The notes below the pieces were generated by a model. It saw only the letters and a program-made list of their open reading frames with translations, had not been told where the DNA came from and did no database searches. Of a DNA stretch of 64,000 bases, positions 54,508 through 63,885 are shown in pieces. The DNA comes from Alteriqipengyuania flavescens. Its GTDB lineage: Bacteria; Pseudomonadota; Alphaproteobacteria; Sphingomonadales; Sphingomonadaceae. A program made the translations under genes and the position numbers. The stretch is taken from assembly GCF_030406725.1 (NCBI RefSeq), contig NZ_CP129107.1, positions 1,654,501 to 1,718,500 of the forward strand, in the 5' to 3' direction. How positions within the stretch are numbered: the stretch's first letter is position 1; every line of letters starts with the position of its first letter.

Positions 54508-55848
54508 ATGGGCGAAACCATGCGGTTCTTGCGCAACCCGGTCAGGCTGATTCCTTTGCTGTTCATGACGGCGATCGCGATCGGCACGCTGCTGCTGTGG
54601 CTGCCCATCGCGACGGCGGACGGGACGCAGGCCGCGCTGTCGACGGCCTTCTTCACCTCCACTTCCGCAGTAGCCGTGACCGGGCTGATCGTGGTCGATA
54701 CCGCCACGTACTGGTCCCCCTTCGGCAAGGGCGTGATCCTGCTGCTGTTCCAGGTGGGCGGGTTCGGGATCATGACCGCGGCGACACTGTTCGGCCTGAT
54801 CGCGGGGCGCGGCTTCGGCCTGCGCGACCGGATGGCGACGCAGGTGGAACGAGACCGGCTGGAAGTGGGCGATGCGCGGTCGGTGCTGAAGCTGGTGCTG
54901 ACCATCACCCTGGTCGCGGAAGCCGTGATCGCCGCCATCCTGACAGCCCGCTTCGCGCTCGCTTACGACATGCCGTTCGCACAGGCGCTGTGGCACGGCG
55001 TGTTCCACTCGGTCAGCGCATTCAACAACGCGGGATTTTCCAGCTTTTCCGACAGCGTGATGTCCTACCAGTCGGACGCCGCGATCCTTGTCCCCATCAT
55101 GCTGGCCGTCATCATCACGGCGCTGGGTTTCCCGGTGATGCAGGACATCCGCGCCCACGGCCTCGCCTGGCGGCGCTATTCGCTGCACAGCAAGATCACC
55201 GTGGCGGGGACCATCGCGCTCCTCCTCGTCGGATTTGCGGGCATGTTGGCCATGGAATGGTCGAACGAGGCAACTTTGGCCCCGATGTCGACCGGCGCCA
55301 AGCTGCTGAATGCCGCCTTCCATGCGGTCATGCCGCGTACGGCAGGCTTCAACAGCCTCGACGTGGGCGCTTTCCACCAGGAAACCTATATCCTGAACTA
55401 CGGCCTGATGTTTATCGGCGGCGGCAGTGCGGGGACTGCCGGCGGCATCAAAGTCACGACCTTTGCCGTGCTGGCCGCTGCCGTGGCGTCGGAAATCCGG
55501 CGGGAGCGCGACACCGCGATGTTCGGGCGCCGGATCGAACAGCGCGTCGAGCGGCAGGCGCTGGCCATCGCCGTCATGGCCGTCTTGCTGGTCACGGCGG
55601 CGAGCATTTTCATCCTCGCGACGACGCCCTTGCGGATATACGAGGTGCTGTTCGAGACGATTTCCGCCTTTGCGACGGTCGGTCTTTCGACCGGGATCAC
55701 CGCCGACTTGCCGGTTTCCTCGCAAGTCGTCCTGTGCATTTTGATGTTCGTCGGCCGCGTCGGGACCATTACGGTGGCGACGGCGTTGGCTACAGGCTCG
55801 TCCGAACGGCCCTATCGTTTCCCGAAGGAGAACCCCATTGTCGGCTGA
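54508..55848 (+). CDS. ktrB: Potassium uptake channel subunit, TrkH/KtrB family
   Basis: 446 residues with the four MPM repeats of the family. Selectivity filter parts: SAVAVTGLIV, SVSAFNNAGFS, PRTAGFN and SAFATVGLSTG. Its size and single RCK partner suggest KtrB. Start: ATG at 54508 (GETMRFLRNPVRL), although a GTG or ATG nearby cannot be excluded. The stop overlaps the next gene by eleven bases. Confidence 0.9.
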   Translation: MGETMRFLRNPVRLIPLLFMTAIAIGTLLLWLPIATADGTQAALSTAFFTSTSAVAVTGLIVVDTATYWSPFGKGVILLLFQVGGFGIMTAATLFGLIAGRGFGLRDRMATQVERDRLEVGDARSVLKLVLTITLVAEAVIAAILTARFALAYDMPFAQALWHGVFHSVSAFNNAGFSSFSDSVMSYQSDAAILVPIMLAVIITALGFPVMQDIRAHGLAWRRYSLHSKITVAGTIALLLVGFAGMLAMEWSNEATLAPMSTGAKLLNAAFHAVMPRTAGFNSLDVGAFHQETYILNYGLMFIGGGSAGTAGGIKVTTFAVLAAAVASEIRRERDTAMFGRRIEQRVERQALAIAVMAVLLVTAASIFILATTPLRIYEVLFETISAFATVGLSTGITADLPVSSQVVLCILMFVGRVGTITVATALATGSSERPYRFPKENPIVG

Positions 55849-56503
55849 CAAGCGCGAACCCGTCCTCGTCATCGGCCTCGGCCGCTTCGGCAGCGCCGTG
55901 GCCGGATCGCTGGAGCGGATGGGGCACGAGGTGCTGGGGGTCGATTGCGATCCCGCGCTGGTGCAGGAAAACGCAGGCGCGCTGACGCAGGTGCTGGAGG
56001 CGGATGCCACCGACATGGCCACGCTGGAGAAGCTGGGCGCGGCCACCTTCCGCTCCGCCGTGGTGGGCATCGGCACCGATATCGAAGCGAGCGTGCTGAC
56101 CGTGCTCGCCCTGTCCGATCTCGGCGTGCAGTCGATCTGGGCGAAGGCCACGAACGACAAGCACGGCCGCATCCTGGAGCGGACCGGCGCGCACCACGTC
56201 GTCTTCCCCGAACAGCGGATGGGCGAGCGGGTGGCGCATCTGCTGAACGAGCGGCTGAAGGATTTCATCGCGTTCGGCGACGAATTCGCGATTGCGCGGC
56301 TGGCGGCGCCCGCCACCATCGTCGGCCTGCCGCTGGTGACGAGCGAATGCCGCAGCCGGTTCGGCGTGACGGTGGTCGGCGTGAAGCGGGCGGGGGAAGA
56401 CTTCCTCCACGCGACGCCCGACACGCTGATCCTGCCGGACGACGAGTTGGTCGTATCGGGCCGCATCGCCGATATCGAAGGCTTCGCCCGCTGCGGCGGC
56501 TGA
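55838..56503 (+). CDS. ktrA: Potassium uptake regulatory subunit, TrkA/KtrA-like RCK protein
   Basis: 221 residues. N-terminal RCK nucleotide-binding domain (VLVIGLGRFGSAVAGSLERM, VDCDPALVQ) and C-terminal TrkA-C domain (GVTVVGVKRAGEDF, LPDDELVVSGRIADI). A single RCK unit is the KtrA type. It starts with TTG at 55838, seven bases after GAAGGAG, overlapping ktrB. Gates the channel by ADP/ATP or NAD binding. Confidence 0.9.
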   Translation: MSADKREPVLVIGLGRFGSAVAGSLERMGHEVLGVDCDPALVQENAGALTQVLEADATDMATLEKLGAATFRSAVVGIGTDIEASVLTVLALSDLGVQSIWAKATNDKHGRILERTGAHHVVFPEQRMGERVAHLLNERLKDFIAFGDEFAIARLAAPATIVGLPLVTSECRSRFGVTVVGVKRAGEDFLHATPDTLILPDDELVVSGRIADIEGFARCGG

Positions 56504-56630
56504 CGCCCGCACCGAAGGCCCCCCCACAACCTCATCGGCCCATAACGCCATCGACAGGCGCTTCAGCGCACCGTAAGCCGCTGGCCGTTAAGCGAACTAC
56601 GACATTCGAATTTCCCGGAGAGACCGACCC

Positions 56631-58541
56631 ATGCGCCCCATTTTTACCTTGCCGCTTGCAGCCCTGCTCCTGACCGGCACCGCTTGCACCACGATGCCGA
56701 TGGACACGGTGACGAATGTGGGCGAGCCGAACATGGTCGCGCCGATTCTGACGAGCGCGGACGCGGTCGATAGCTCAAGCTACGCGCAGCCGCAGGTCGC
56801 CCGTGTGACCCACGTCGCGCTCGACCTCGCGCTCGATTTCGCGGGCAAGTCGCTCGGCGGTACGGCCGTGCTCGACATCGCTGCGCGCGATGAAGCGGAA
56901 GCTATCGTGCTCGACAGCAACGGGCTGCGGATCGACTTGGTCACCGACGGGGCGGGCAACGCGCTCGATTACGAGATCGGCGCGATGGTCGCCGAAGGGG
57001 GCAAGGGCGCGCCGCTGACCATCCGCATGGGCGACGCGCGCCAGGTCCGCATCGCCTATCGCGCGGCGGAGAATGCCGAGGCGCTGCAATGGCTGAGCCC
57101 GGCGCAGACAGCGGGCGGGGAGCATCCCTATCTCTTCAGCCAGGGCCAGGCGATCCTCAACCGCACCTGGATCCCGACGCAGGACAGCCCCGGCATCCGG
57201 CAGACGTGGGAAGCGCGCATCACTGCGCCCAAGCCCCTGACCGTGGTGATGAGCGGGATCGCGCAAGGCGCGCCAGAGGACCTTGGCAACGGCCGCCGCG
57301 CTTTCCGCTTCGAAATGGACAAGTCGGTCCCGCCCTATCTCATCGCGATCGCCGCTGGCGACATCGAATTCCGCGCGCTGAGCGACCGTACGGGTGTGTG
57401 GTCCGAACCCTCCATGCTCGATGCCGCAGCCGCCGAAGTCGCCGATACGGAACGCATGGTCGTGGCGGCGGAGAAGCTTTACGGCCCCTATCGCTGGGGC
57501 CGCTACGACATGATCGTCCTGCCGCCGGCCTTCCCCTATGGCGGGATGGAAAACCCGGTGATGACCTTCCTGACGCCGACCTTCATCGCCGGCGACAAGA
57601 GCCTCAACGGCCTCGTCGCGCACGAACTGGCGCACAGCTGGTCGGGCAACCTCGTCACCAATGCCGTGTGGGCCGACAGCTGGCTGAACGAAGGCGTGAC
57701 CAGCTATTTCGAGAACCGCATTCTCGAAGAACTCTACGGCAAGGAGCGCGCCGAACAGGAAGCCGCGCTCGCCTTCGCCAATATCGAGGACACGCTGGCC
57801 GAAGTCGGCAATGCGCCGGGCACGGCGCTCTACCAGCCGGAGAACGTCGACCCGGTCGGCAGCGCGATCATCTATGACAAGGGCGCCTATTTCCTTCGCA
57901 CGGTGGAAAGCATCGTCGGGCGCGAGCGGTTCGACGCATGGCTGGAAAGCTGGTTCGACCGCCATGCGTTCGAGCCCGCGACCAGTGCGATGATGCTGGC
58001 CGATATCCGCGCCAACCTGGTGCGGGGCGATGCGGCGCTGGAAGAGCGGCTGATGCTGGACGAATGGGTCTACGGCCCCGGCCTGCCGGGCAACGTCGCC
58101 CGCCCCGCGGCGGATGCCTTTGCCGAAGTGGATGCGGCGGTTGCCGCCTATCCGGCGAGCGGACCCGTCGCGTCGGCACGCTGGGCGAGCTGGAATTCGG
58201 CAGAGAGGCAGCGTTACCTGCGCGGCCTGCCGCAGGAAATCGACGCTGCAGGGCTGGCCCGGATGGACCGGTCGCTGGGCCTGACCCAGGGCACGAACAA
58301 CGAAGAGCTTTTCCTGTGGCTCAACCTTGCGCTCGCCAATCGCTATGACGCCGTCGTGCCGCGGACGGAGACGTTCCTCGCCAATGTCGGCCGGCGCAAG
58401 TTCGTGGCCCCGCTGTTCGCCACTCTGATGGGCGAAGGCGAATGGGGCCAGCCGATCGCGCGGCGGATCTATGCCCGGACCCGGCCCAGCTACCACGCGG
58501 TAACCACCGGCACCGTGGACCGGATCGTGAACGGCAGCTAG
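56631..58541 (+). CDS. M1 family zinc aminopeptidase, lipoprotein
   Basis: 636 residues. The signal ends in LLTGTAC, a lipobox. Zinc motif HELAHSWSGN with the third ligand in NEGVTSYF, and exopeptidase motif GGMENPV, as in leukotriene A4 hydrolase-like M1 peptidases. The C-terminal HEAT-like helical part is present. It probably trims periplasmic peptides. A terminator follows the stop. Confidence 0.93.
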   Translation: MRPIFTLPLAALLLTGTACTTMPMDTVTNVGEPNMVAPILTSADAVDSSSYAQPQVARVTHVALDLALDFAGKSLGGTAVLDIAARDEAEAIVLDSNGLRIDLVTDGAGNALDYEIGAMVAEGGKGAPLTIRMGDARQVRIAYRAAENAEALQWLSPAQTAGGEHPYLFSQGQAILNRTWIPTQDSPGIRQTWEARITAPKPLTVVMSGIAQGAPEDLGNGRRAFRFEMDKSVPPYLIAIAAGDIEFRALSDRTGVWSEPSMLDAAAAEVADTERMVVAAEKLYGPYRWGRYDMIVLPPAFPYGGMENPVMTFLTPTFIAGDKSLNGLVAHELAHSWSGNLVTNAVWADSWLNEGVTSYFENRILEELYGKERAEQEAALAFANIEDTLAEVGNAPGTALYQPENVDPVGSAIIYDKGAYFLRTVESIVGRERFDAWLESWFDRHAFEPATSAMMLADIRANLVRGDAALEERLMLDEWVYGPGLPGNVARPAADAFAEVDAAVAAYPASGPVASARWASWNSAERQRYLRGLPQEIDAAGLARMDRSLGLTQGTNNEELFLWLNLALANRYDAVVPRTETFLANVGRRKFVAPLFATLMGEGEWGQPIARRIYARTRPSYHAVTTGTVDRIVNGS

Positions 58542-58545
58542 CGGG

Positions 58546-58576
58546 CGCGCCCTTCTCGGTTCAAGGGGCGCGTTTT
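58546..58576 (+). terminator. Terminator after the M1 aminopeptidase gene
   Basis: CGCGCCCTT (58546-58554) pairs with AAGGGGCGCG (58563-58572), followed by TTTT. Confidence 0.8.
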
Positions 58577-58620
58577 AGGCCTTGCGCTTGCGAATGCTGC
58601 ACCGCACATTCGCAGGTGCG

Positions 58621-60711
58621 ATGTTGCGGCAGTACGAACTGGTAGAACGGGTCAAGGCCTACGATCCGGACGCCGACGAGGCGCTGCTCAACCGCGCCTA
58701 TGTCTATACCGTGCAGAAGCACGGCACGCAGAAGCGCGCCAGCGGCGATCCCTATTTCAGCCATCCGGTCGAAGTGGCCGGGCTGATGACCGACCTGCAG
58801 CTGGATCAGGACACGGTAATGACCGCGCTCCTCCACGACACGGTGGAGGACACGCTCGCCACGATCGAGGATATCGAGGCCAAGTTCGGCCCCGAGGTCG
58901 CGCGGCTGGTGGACGGGGTCACCAAGCTGTCCAAGATCGAGCAGATGCCCGAAGACGAGCGGGCGGCGGAAAACCTGCGCAAGTTCCTGCTCGCCATGAG
59001 CGAGGACATCCGCGTCCTGCTGGTGAAGCTGGGCGACCGGCTGCACAACATGCGCACGCTGCATTTCATCAAGAACCCCGATAAGCGCGCCCGCATCGCG
59101 CGCGAGACGATGGATATCTACGCGCCGCTGGCGGAGCGTGTGGGCATGTACGAATATATGCGCGAAATGCAGCTGCTCGCCTTCGAACAGCTGGAGCCCG
59201 AAGCCTACAAGCTGATCACCGGCCGGCTGGAGGAACTGCGGGGGGAAGGCGGCGCGCAGGTCGATGCCATCGCTTTCGAAATGAAGCAGGCGCTGGCCGA
59301 AGCGGGCCTCAACGTCGAGGTGTCGGGGCGCGAAAAACACCCCTATTCGATCTGGAAGAAGATGGCGGAACGCCACGTCAGCTTCGAACAAGTGACCGAC
59401 ATCATGGCGTTCCGCGTGATCTGCGAGAACGAGGTCGATTGCTACCGCGCGCTGGGGGTGCTCCACACCACGTGGCAAATGATCCCGGGGAAGTTCAAGG
59501 ACTACATCTCGACGCCGAAGAACAACGGCTATCGCTCGCTCCACACCAGCCTGATCTATGAAAACTCGATGCGGGTGGAAGTGCAGGTGCGCACCCGCGA
59601 CATGCATCGGACCAACGAATTCGGCCTCGCTGCGCACTGGGCCTACAAGCAGGACGAGCGGCCCGACGGGCAGGTTGGCTGGCTGCGCGACCTGATCGAG
59701 ATCGTCGATGCCGCGCACGATGCGGACGAACTGCTCGAACACACGAAGATGGCGATCTACCAGGACCGCATCTTCGCCTTTTCGCCCAAGGGCGCGCTGC
59801 ACCAGCTGCCCAAGGGCGCAACGCCGGTCGATTTCGCCTTTGCCGTCCACACGGACCTGGGCGCGCAGGCGGTGGGCGCGAAGATCAACGGGCGCCACGT
59901 GCCGCTGCGCACGGTGCTGGCGAACGGCGACGTGGTGGAGATCATCAAGTCCGAAAACAGCGAACCGCAGATGAGCTGGCTGGGCTTCGTCGTCACCGGC
60001 AAGGCGCGCGCCGCGATCCGCCGTGCCGTGCGGCAGAAGGAGCGCGAGGAAATCGCCTCCATCGGCCGCCAGCTCTTCGACGAGATTGCCGAGCGCATGC
60101 CCGCCAATATCGGCAAGAAGGCCACCAGGGCCGCGATCAAGCGGCTGGAGCTGGAGGACGAGGAAGACCTCATGTTCCGCATCGGCTCAGCCAAGCTGAC
60201 CGATGCGGAGCTGATGGAGGCGCTGGTCCCCGGCTCGACGGCGGAATTCGACGACGCGCAGCTTGCCGCGCGGCGCGATCACAAGCTGTCGATCAAGGGA
60301 CTGACTGCGGGCGTCGGCTTCGAGCTGGCCAAATGCTGCCACCCGGTGCCGGGCGACCGGATCGTGGGGCTGCGGCAGGAAGGCGAAAAGGTGGAAGTCC
60401 ACGCCATCGACTGCCTGCAGCTGGCCAATGGCATCGATGCCGACTGGATGGATTTGCAATGGGGCGAACGCAGCGCCGGCGCGCCGGGCCGCATGCGCGT
60501 GGTGCTCTACGACCGGCCCGGCACGATGGCGGAAATGGCGGGCATATTCGCGCGGAACGGCGGCAATATCGTCAATCTCGAAATGACCCAGCGGGACGAG
60601 CCCTTCCAGACCTACGAGATCGACCTGGAGGTGCAGGACCTGGCGCATCTGACCCGCACGCTCAGCTCCCTGCGCGCCAGCGACGCGGTGGCGCAGGCGG
60701 AACGGATCTGA
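58621..60711 (+). CDS. rsh: Bifunctional (p)ppGpp synthetase/hydrolase, Rel/SpoT family
   Basis: 696 residues with all four domains: HD hydrolase (ALLHDTVEDT, LVKLGDRLHNMRTL), synthetase (GKFKDYISTPKNNGYRSLHT, VQVRTRDMH), TGS (FAFSPKGALHQLPKGATPVD) and the C-terminal ACT (VVLYDRPGTMAEMAGIF). The basic KxKD in the synthetase suggests the bifunctional type, and both active sites look intact. Alphaproteobacteria usually have one such Rsh. It controls the stringent response. Confidence 0.95.
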   Translation: MLRQYELVERVKAYDPDADEALLNRAYVYTVQKHGTQKRASGDPYFSHPVEVAGLMTDLQLDQDTVMTALLHDTVEDTLATIEDIEAKFGPEVARLVDGVTKLSKIEQMPEDERAAENLRKFLLAMSEDIRVLLVKLGDRLHNMRTLHFIKNPDKRARIARETMDIYAPLAERVGMYEYMREMQLLAFEQLEPEAYKLITGRLEELRGEGGAQVDAIAFEMKQALAEAGLNVEVSGREKHPYSIWKKMAERHVSFEQVTDIMAFRVICENEVDCYRALGVLHTTWQMIPGKFKDYISTPKNNGYRSLHTSLIYENSMRVEVQVRTRDMHRTNEFGLAAHWAYKQDERPDGQVGWLRDLIEIVDAAHDADELLEHTKMAIYQDRIFAFSPKGALHQLPKGATPVDFAFAVHTDLGAQAVGAKINGRHVPLRTVLANGDVVEIIKSENSEPQMSWLGFVVTGKARAAIRRAVRQKEREEIASIGRQLFDEIAERMPANIGKKATRAAIKRLELEDEEDLMFRIGSAKLTDAELMEALVPGSTAEFDDAQLAARRDHKLSIKGLTAGVGFELAKCCHPVPGDRIVGLRQEGEKVEVHAIDCLQLANGIDADWMDLQWGERSAGAPGRMRVVLYDRPGTMAEMAGIFARNGGNIVNLEMTQRDEPFQTYEIDLEVQDLAHLTRTLSSLRASDAVAQAERI

Positions 60712-61073
60712 TGAAAGTCATCGGGTTGGATCACGTCCAGCTCGCCATGCCGGCGGGCGGGGAAGACCGCGCCCGCGCCTTTTATCGCGGCGTGCTGGGC
60801 CTTGCCGAAGTGCCCAAGCCCGCATCGCTTTCCGCGAACGGTGGCTGCTGGTTTGCGGGCGGCGGCGTCCATTTGCACCTCGGCCGGGAAGACGGCTTCC
60901 GCCCGGCGGCAAAGGCGCATCCTGCGCTGCTGGTGGACAATCTCGACGATGCCCGCGCCGCTTTTGCAAGGGCGGGCGTGCAGTTCCGCGACGGCAAGCC
61001 GCTCGACGGTTATCGCCGCGGCGATGTCGCCGATCCTTTCGGCAACCGCATCGAGATCATGCAGCGCGTTTGA
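60711..61073 (+). CDS. VOC (glyoxalase/dioxygenase-fold) protein
   Basis: 120 residues: GLDHVQLAMPAGGEDRARAF, VHLHLGREDGFRPAAKAHPA, and DPFGNRIEIM. One VOC fold; metal-binding His/Glu residues are recognisable but the reaction is unknown. The ATG overlaps the stop of rsh by one base, so it is coupled to it. Confidence 0.9.
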   Translation: MKVIGLDHVQLAMPAGGEDRARAFYRGVLGLAEVPKPASLSANGGCWFAGGGVHLHLGREDGFRPAAKAHPALLVDNLDDARAAFARAGVQFRDGKPLDGYRRGDVADPFGNRIEIMQRV

Positions 61074-61097
61074 TCCTGTCGCCGGGCAAGGCCCCTG

Positions 61098-62045
61098 TCA
61101 GGGCTGCACCCGGCGCACCGGAACCGGGATGTTGCAGATATCCGCGCCGCCTGCCGGAACGATGAAGAAGGGGCCCCGGCGGTTCGCGCGCGCCTGGGCA
61201 TAGGCGGCGAAGCTCTCGCTCTCGGTCGACAGGTATTCAAATTTTTCTTGCTCGGACACCGGCAAGTCGCTCGCGACGCGGACCTGCAGGATCGGCACGC
61301 GTTCCTCCGCCGTCTCGTAGAAGCCGAGCGCCCCGGTCCCGCGCGGCAGGCTGGAGAGGTGCTCGATCCCCTCGATCACCCTGCCGACGAGCGCGATGTT
61401 GCGGTCCAGATGCCGCGGCGCATGGCCGATCACGGTGTAAAGCTCCGCGCCCGAACCCGTGTCGGGCGAGTAATTCCGCCCCACGCCGACCATGCCGTAG
61501 CAGTGGACGGGCCAGTGTGAGTTTCCCTTTATGGCCATTGGCCAACCCTTCAGAAATGCGCCCAATCCGTACGCGTCCAAAAATCTGTCCTCACGCGAAG
61601 GATCGAGATCGTTCCGTGTGCCAGACATCACTCTTGGCGCCTCCTATTCGGCCTCCTCCATCACCCTCAACCCTTCGGGCAGCGGCTTGGCCTCGCCATC
61701 GGCCTCGGGATTGTCGTAATTCGGATCGCCCCACTGGACGACGTAGTTGTCCTGCACGCGGTTGACCGAAATGCCGTCGTACCAGCCGCTGCGGGCGAAA
61801 GTGCGGATATTTGCGATCCAGCCCTGGCTGAACGGCTTCGGCATCAGCTGGATGATGACTTCGCGCGGCTTGCCGTCGCGATCGGGGGCGAGGGTCATGA
61901 CCACGAGGTCTTCCGCCGCGATCGCCTGCCACTCGGCCGCATCGGCCTGCGTCACGATCTCGCCGGGCGACAGCGGAGCCTCATCCTGCGCGGCAGCGGG
62001 CAGGGCCAGCGCGAGCGCCGCTGCGGTGGCGAGCAGCGCCCTCAC
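61098..62045 (-). pseudogene. Cyclophilin-type peptidylprolyl isomerase, interrupted by an amber codon
   Basis: From GTG 62045 (which overlaps the previous stop, GTGA) the frame reads signal peptide LLATAAALALALPAAAQD, then MTLAPDRDGKPREVIIQLMP and on to VMEEAE, then TAG, then EAPRVMSGTRNDLDPSRED and the rest of the cyclophilin in the same frame, ending PAGGADICNIPVPV. The paralogue upstream has NEY at the corresponding place, so TAC/TAT probably became TAG. Readthrough or a restart is possible; otherwise it is a fresh pseudogene. Confidence 0.8.
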
Positions 62046-63001
62046 GGTGCGTCTCCAGCATCCAGCCGCTCGACGGGCACGCTCACGCCGCACACGTCCA
62101 CCCCCCCGGCAGGCACGCGGTAGAAGCTGTCGAAACGGTTGGCGGTGACGCCCACCATCCGCGCGAATGCCTCGCTGGTCGGGGAGAGCGTGCGGAAGCG
62201 CGGCCGCTCGCCCTGCGGCAATTCGTCGGCCAGCCGCGCCCTTAATATCGGCACCCGCTGCGCCGCATCGGCATAGACGCCCGCATCGCCGGTGCCGCGC
62301 GCCAGGACCGAGAGATGCTCGATCCCCGCGATGACCCGGCCAATTACGGCGATGTTGCGGTCGAGCCGGCGCGGCGCATGGCCGATCACGGCATACAGCT
62401 CCGCCCCCGTGCCGGTGTTCGGCGACAGGTCCCGCGCCACGCCGACGCTGGCATAGCAATGGGTCGGCCAGATCGTGCCCTCGTTCCACGCCACCGGAAA
62501 CCCGTCACGGAAGCCCGCGTGGGGCGCATAGGGATCGGTAATTCCGGGGAATGCCGCCGTGCGTCCGTCGCGCGGGCGGGGCGTCACATATTCGTTTTCC
62601 GGCACGCTCAGCAGCCCATCCGGCAGCGGCTTGGCCCTGGCCGGGTCATCCTCCCCGTCGCCCCACTGCGCCACCCAGTTGTCGACCACGCGATAGACGG
62701 TCGTGCCGTCCCACCAGTGCGCCCGGGCGAGCGTGCGCACGTTCCGGACCCAGCCTTCCGACAGCGGCTCCGGCATCAGCTGGATCACGATCCGGCGCGG
62801 TTGCCCCGCACTATTGGGCGCCAGGTCCATGACGAGCAGGTCCTCGGGCGCAATCGCGGTCCAGTCCGCCTCGCTCGCCAGCGCGACCATGTCGGCCGGC
62901 GTGGTGCCGTCGGGTTCGCCAGCGGCGACGGGCTGGGGCGGCGGGACGGTGGCGCAGGCGGCAAGCGACAGCGTGGCGGCGGCGGTAAGGAGGCTCTTCA
63001 T
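62042..63001 (-). CDS. Cyclophilin-type peptidylprolyl isomerase, lipoprotein
   Basis: 319 residues. Lipoprotein signal MKSLLTAAATLSLAACATVP. Cyclophilin segments: IVIQLMPEPLSEGWVRNVRT, WWDGTTVYRVVDNWVAQWGD, GTGAELYAVIGHAPRRLDRN. It should catalyse proline isomerisation in periplasmic protein folding. It is a tandem paralogue of the interrupted gene at 61098-62045, to which it is coupled by a GTGA overlap. Confidence 0.88.
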   Translation of the reverse strand: MKSLLTAAATLSLAACATVPPPQPVAAGEPDGTTPADMVALASEADWTAIAPEDLLVMDLAPNSAGQPRRIVIQLMPEPLSEGWVRNVRTLARAHWWDGTTVYRVVDNWVAQWGDGEDDPARAKPLPDGLLSVPENEYVTPRPRDGRTAAFPGITDPYAPHAGFRDGFPVAWNEGTIWPTHCYASVGVARDLSPNTGTGAELYAVIGHAPRRLDRNIAVIGRVIAGIEHLSVLARGTGDAGVYADAAQRVPILRARLADELPQGERPRFRTLSPTSEAFARMVGVTANRFDSFYRVPAGGVDVCGVSVPVERLDAGDAP

Positions 63002-63033
63002 GGCAAGGGTCTGCCACGCAGGCGGGCGCAGCG

Positions 63034-63438
63034 CTAGTCCGCCATCTCCTCCAGCGCGTGCATATCGTCGTCCGACAGGCCGAAGTGATGGCCGACCTCG
63101 TGGATCACCACATGGGCGACGAGGTGCTCCAGCGTCTCGTCTCCGCGCTCGGCCCATTCGTCCAGAATCGCGCGGCGGAACAGGCGGATTCGGGTGGGCA
63201 TGGTCCCCGAATGCTCGATAGACTGCTCGGTCAAAGCAACGCCTTCGTAAATGCCGGTGAGCTCGTAGGGATGCTCGCAGCCGACCGATTGCAGGGTCTC
63301 GTCGTCGGCATATTCCTCGACGCTGAAGACCACCGCGCCGAGGTGCTCGGCGAATTGCGGGGGCAGGCGATCCAGAGTTGCGCGGCCCATGGCTTCCATC
63401 TCGTCGGCAGAGGGGGCGAGGCCGATCGTGCGCGTCAT
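63034..63438 (-). CDS. Zincin-like metallopeptidase family protein
   Basis: 134 residues. HExxH motif in HVVIHEVGHHFGLSDDDMH, with SVEEYADDETLQSVG and LFRRAILDEWAERGDETLEH upstream, as in the COG3824 family of small soluble proteins. Enzymatic activity is not established for the family. It lies about 30 bases upstream of the cyclophilin gene on the same strand. Confidence 0.87.
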   Translation of the reverse strand: MTRTIGLAPSADEMEAMGRATLDRLPPQFAEHLGAVVFSVEEYADDETLQSVGCEHPYELTGIYEGVALTEQSIEHSGTMPTRIRLFRRAILDEWAERGDETLEHLVAHVVIHEVGHHFGLSDDDMHALEEMAD

Positions 63439-63504
63439 CGCCCACCCATGGCGCGACGGCCTTGCACCCGCAACCCCATACAGCTAGAGGCGCGCTTTCT
63501 GGTC

Positions 63505-63623
63505 GGCCTATCGCGCCGAGCGCTACTTGAGGCCGGCAGAAGTTGGCCTGTTGCGCGAAGCGCTGCTTGAGGCCGGAGGGTGTGTGCCTTCACCCTCGCA
63601 CTCAAGTAGCGAAGCGATAGTGC
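63505..63623. repeat. Two direct copies and one inverted relic of a 32-bp repeat
   Basis: Copy 1 (63505-63536) and copy 2 (63545-63576) agree in 27 of 32 bases: GGCCTRTYGCGC...GCTRCTTGAGGCCGG. A third, inverted and shortened (CTCAAGTAGCGAAGCGATAG, 63601-63620), is flanked by GCACT/AGTGC. All lie directly before the tRNA-Ser gene. Confidence 0.7.
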
Positions 63624-63635
63624 AAACGGGAATGC

Positions 63636-63726
63636 GGAGCGGTGGCCGAGTGGTCGAAGGCGCACGCCTGGAAAGTGTGTATACGGTAACCCCGTATCGT
63701 GGGTTCGAATCCCACCCGCTCCGCCA
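63636..63726 (+). tRNA. tRNA-Ser (anticodon GGA), CCA encoded
   Basis: Acceptor stem GGAGCGG/CCGCTCC, D-arm GGCCGAGTGGTCGAAGGC, anticodon loop CTGGAAA with GGA, a long variable arm (TATACGG..CCGTATC) as in class II tRNAs, T-arm GTGGGTTCGAATCCCAC, and 3' GCCA with CCA encoded. Reads UCC/UCU serine codons. It is followed at 160 bases by a tyrosine integrase gene, so it is probably the attachment site of an integrated element. Confidence 0.97.
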
Positions 63727-63840
63727 CCGGCCTTTGTAAGGCCTTCCAATCCTCTCCAATCTCGTGCGGAAGGCTTTACAATTCCGCCATTTCCGACTCC
63801 TATGGTGTCCAACGCTGCCCATCCCTAGCCGAACGAAGGT

Positions 63841-63881
63841 GGGGGTAAATTGGGGGTATTGGCCCGAAGGTATTGGGGGTA
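63841..63881. repeat. GGGGGTA repeats upstream of the integrase
   Basis: GGGGGTA at 63841, 63852 and 63875, spaced 11 and 23 bases, just before the integrase ATG at 63886. The position and spacing suit arm-type integrase-binding sites of an attachment region. Confidence 0.5.
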
Positions 63882-63885
63882 TCGG

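Noticed and set aside
54457-56535. 692-codon minus-strand open frame opposite the Ktr genes
   Set aside because: Antisense of ktrB and ktrA; no start site or domain.
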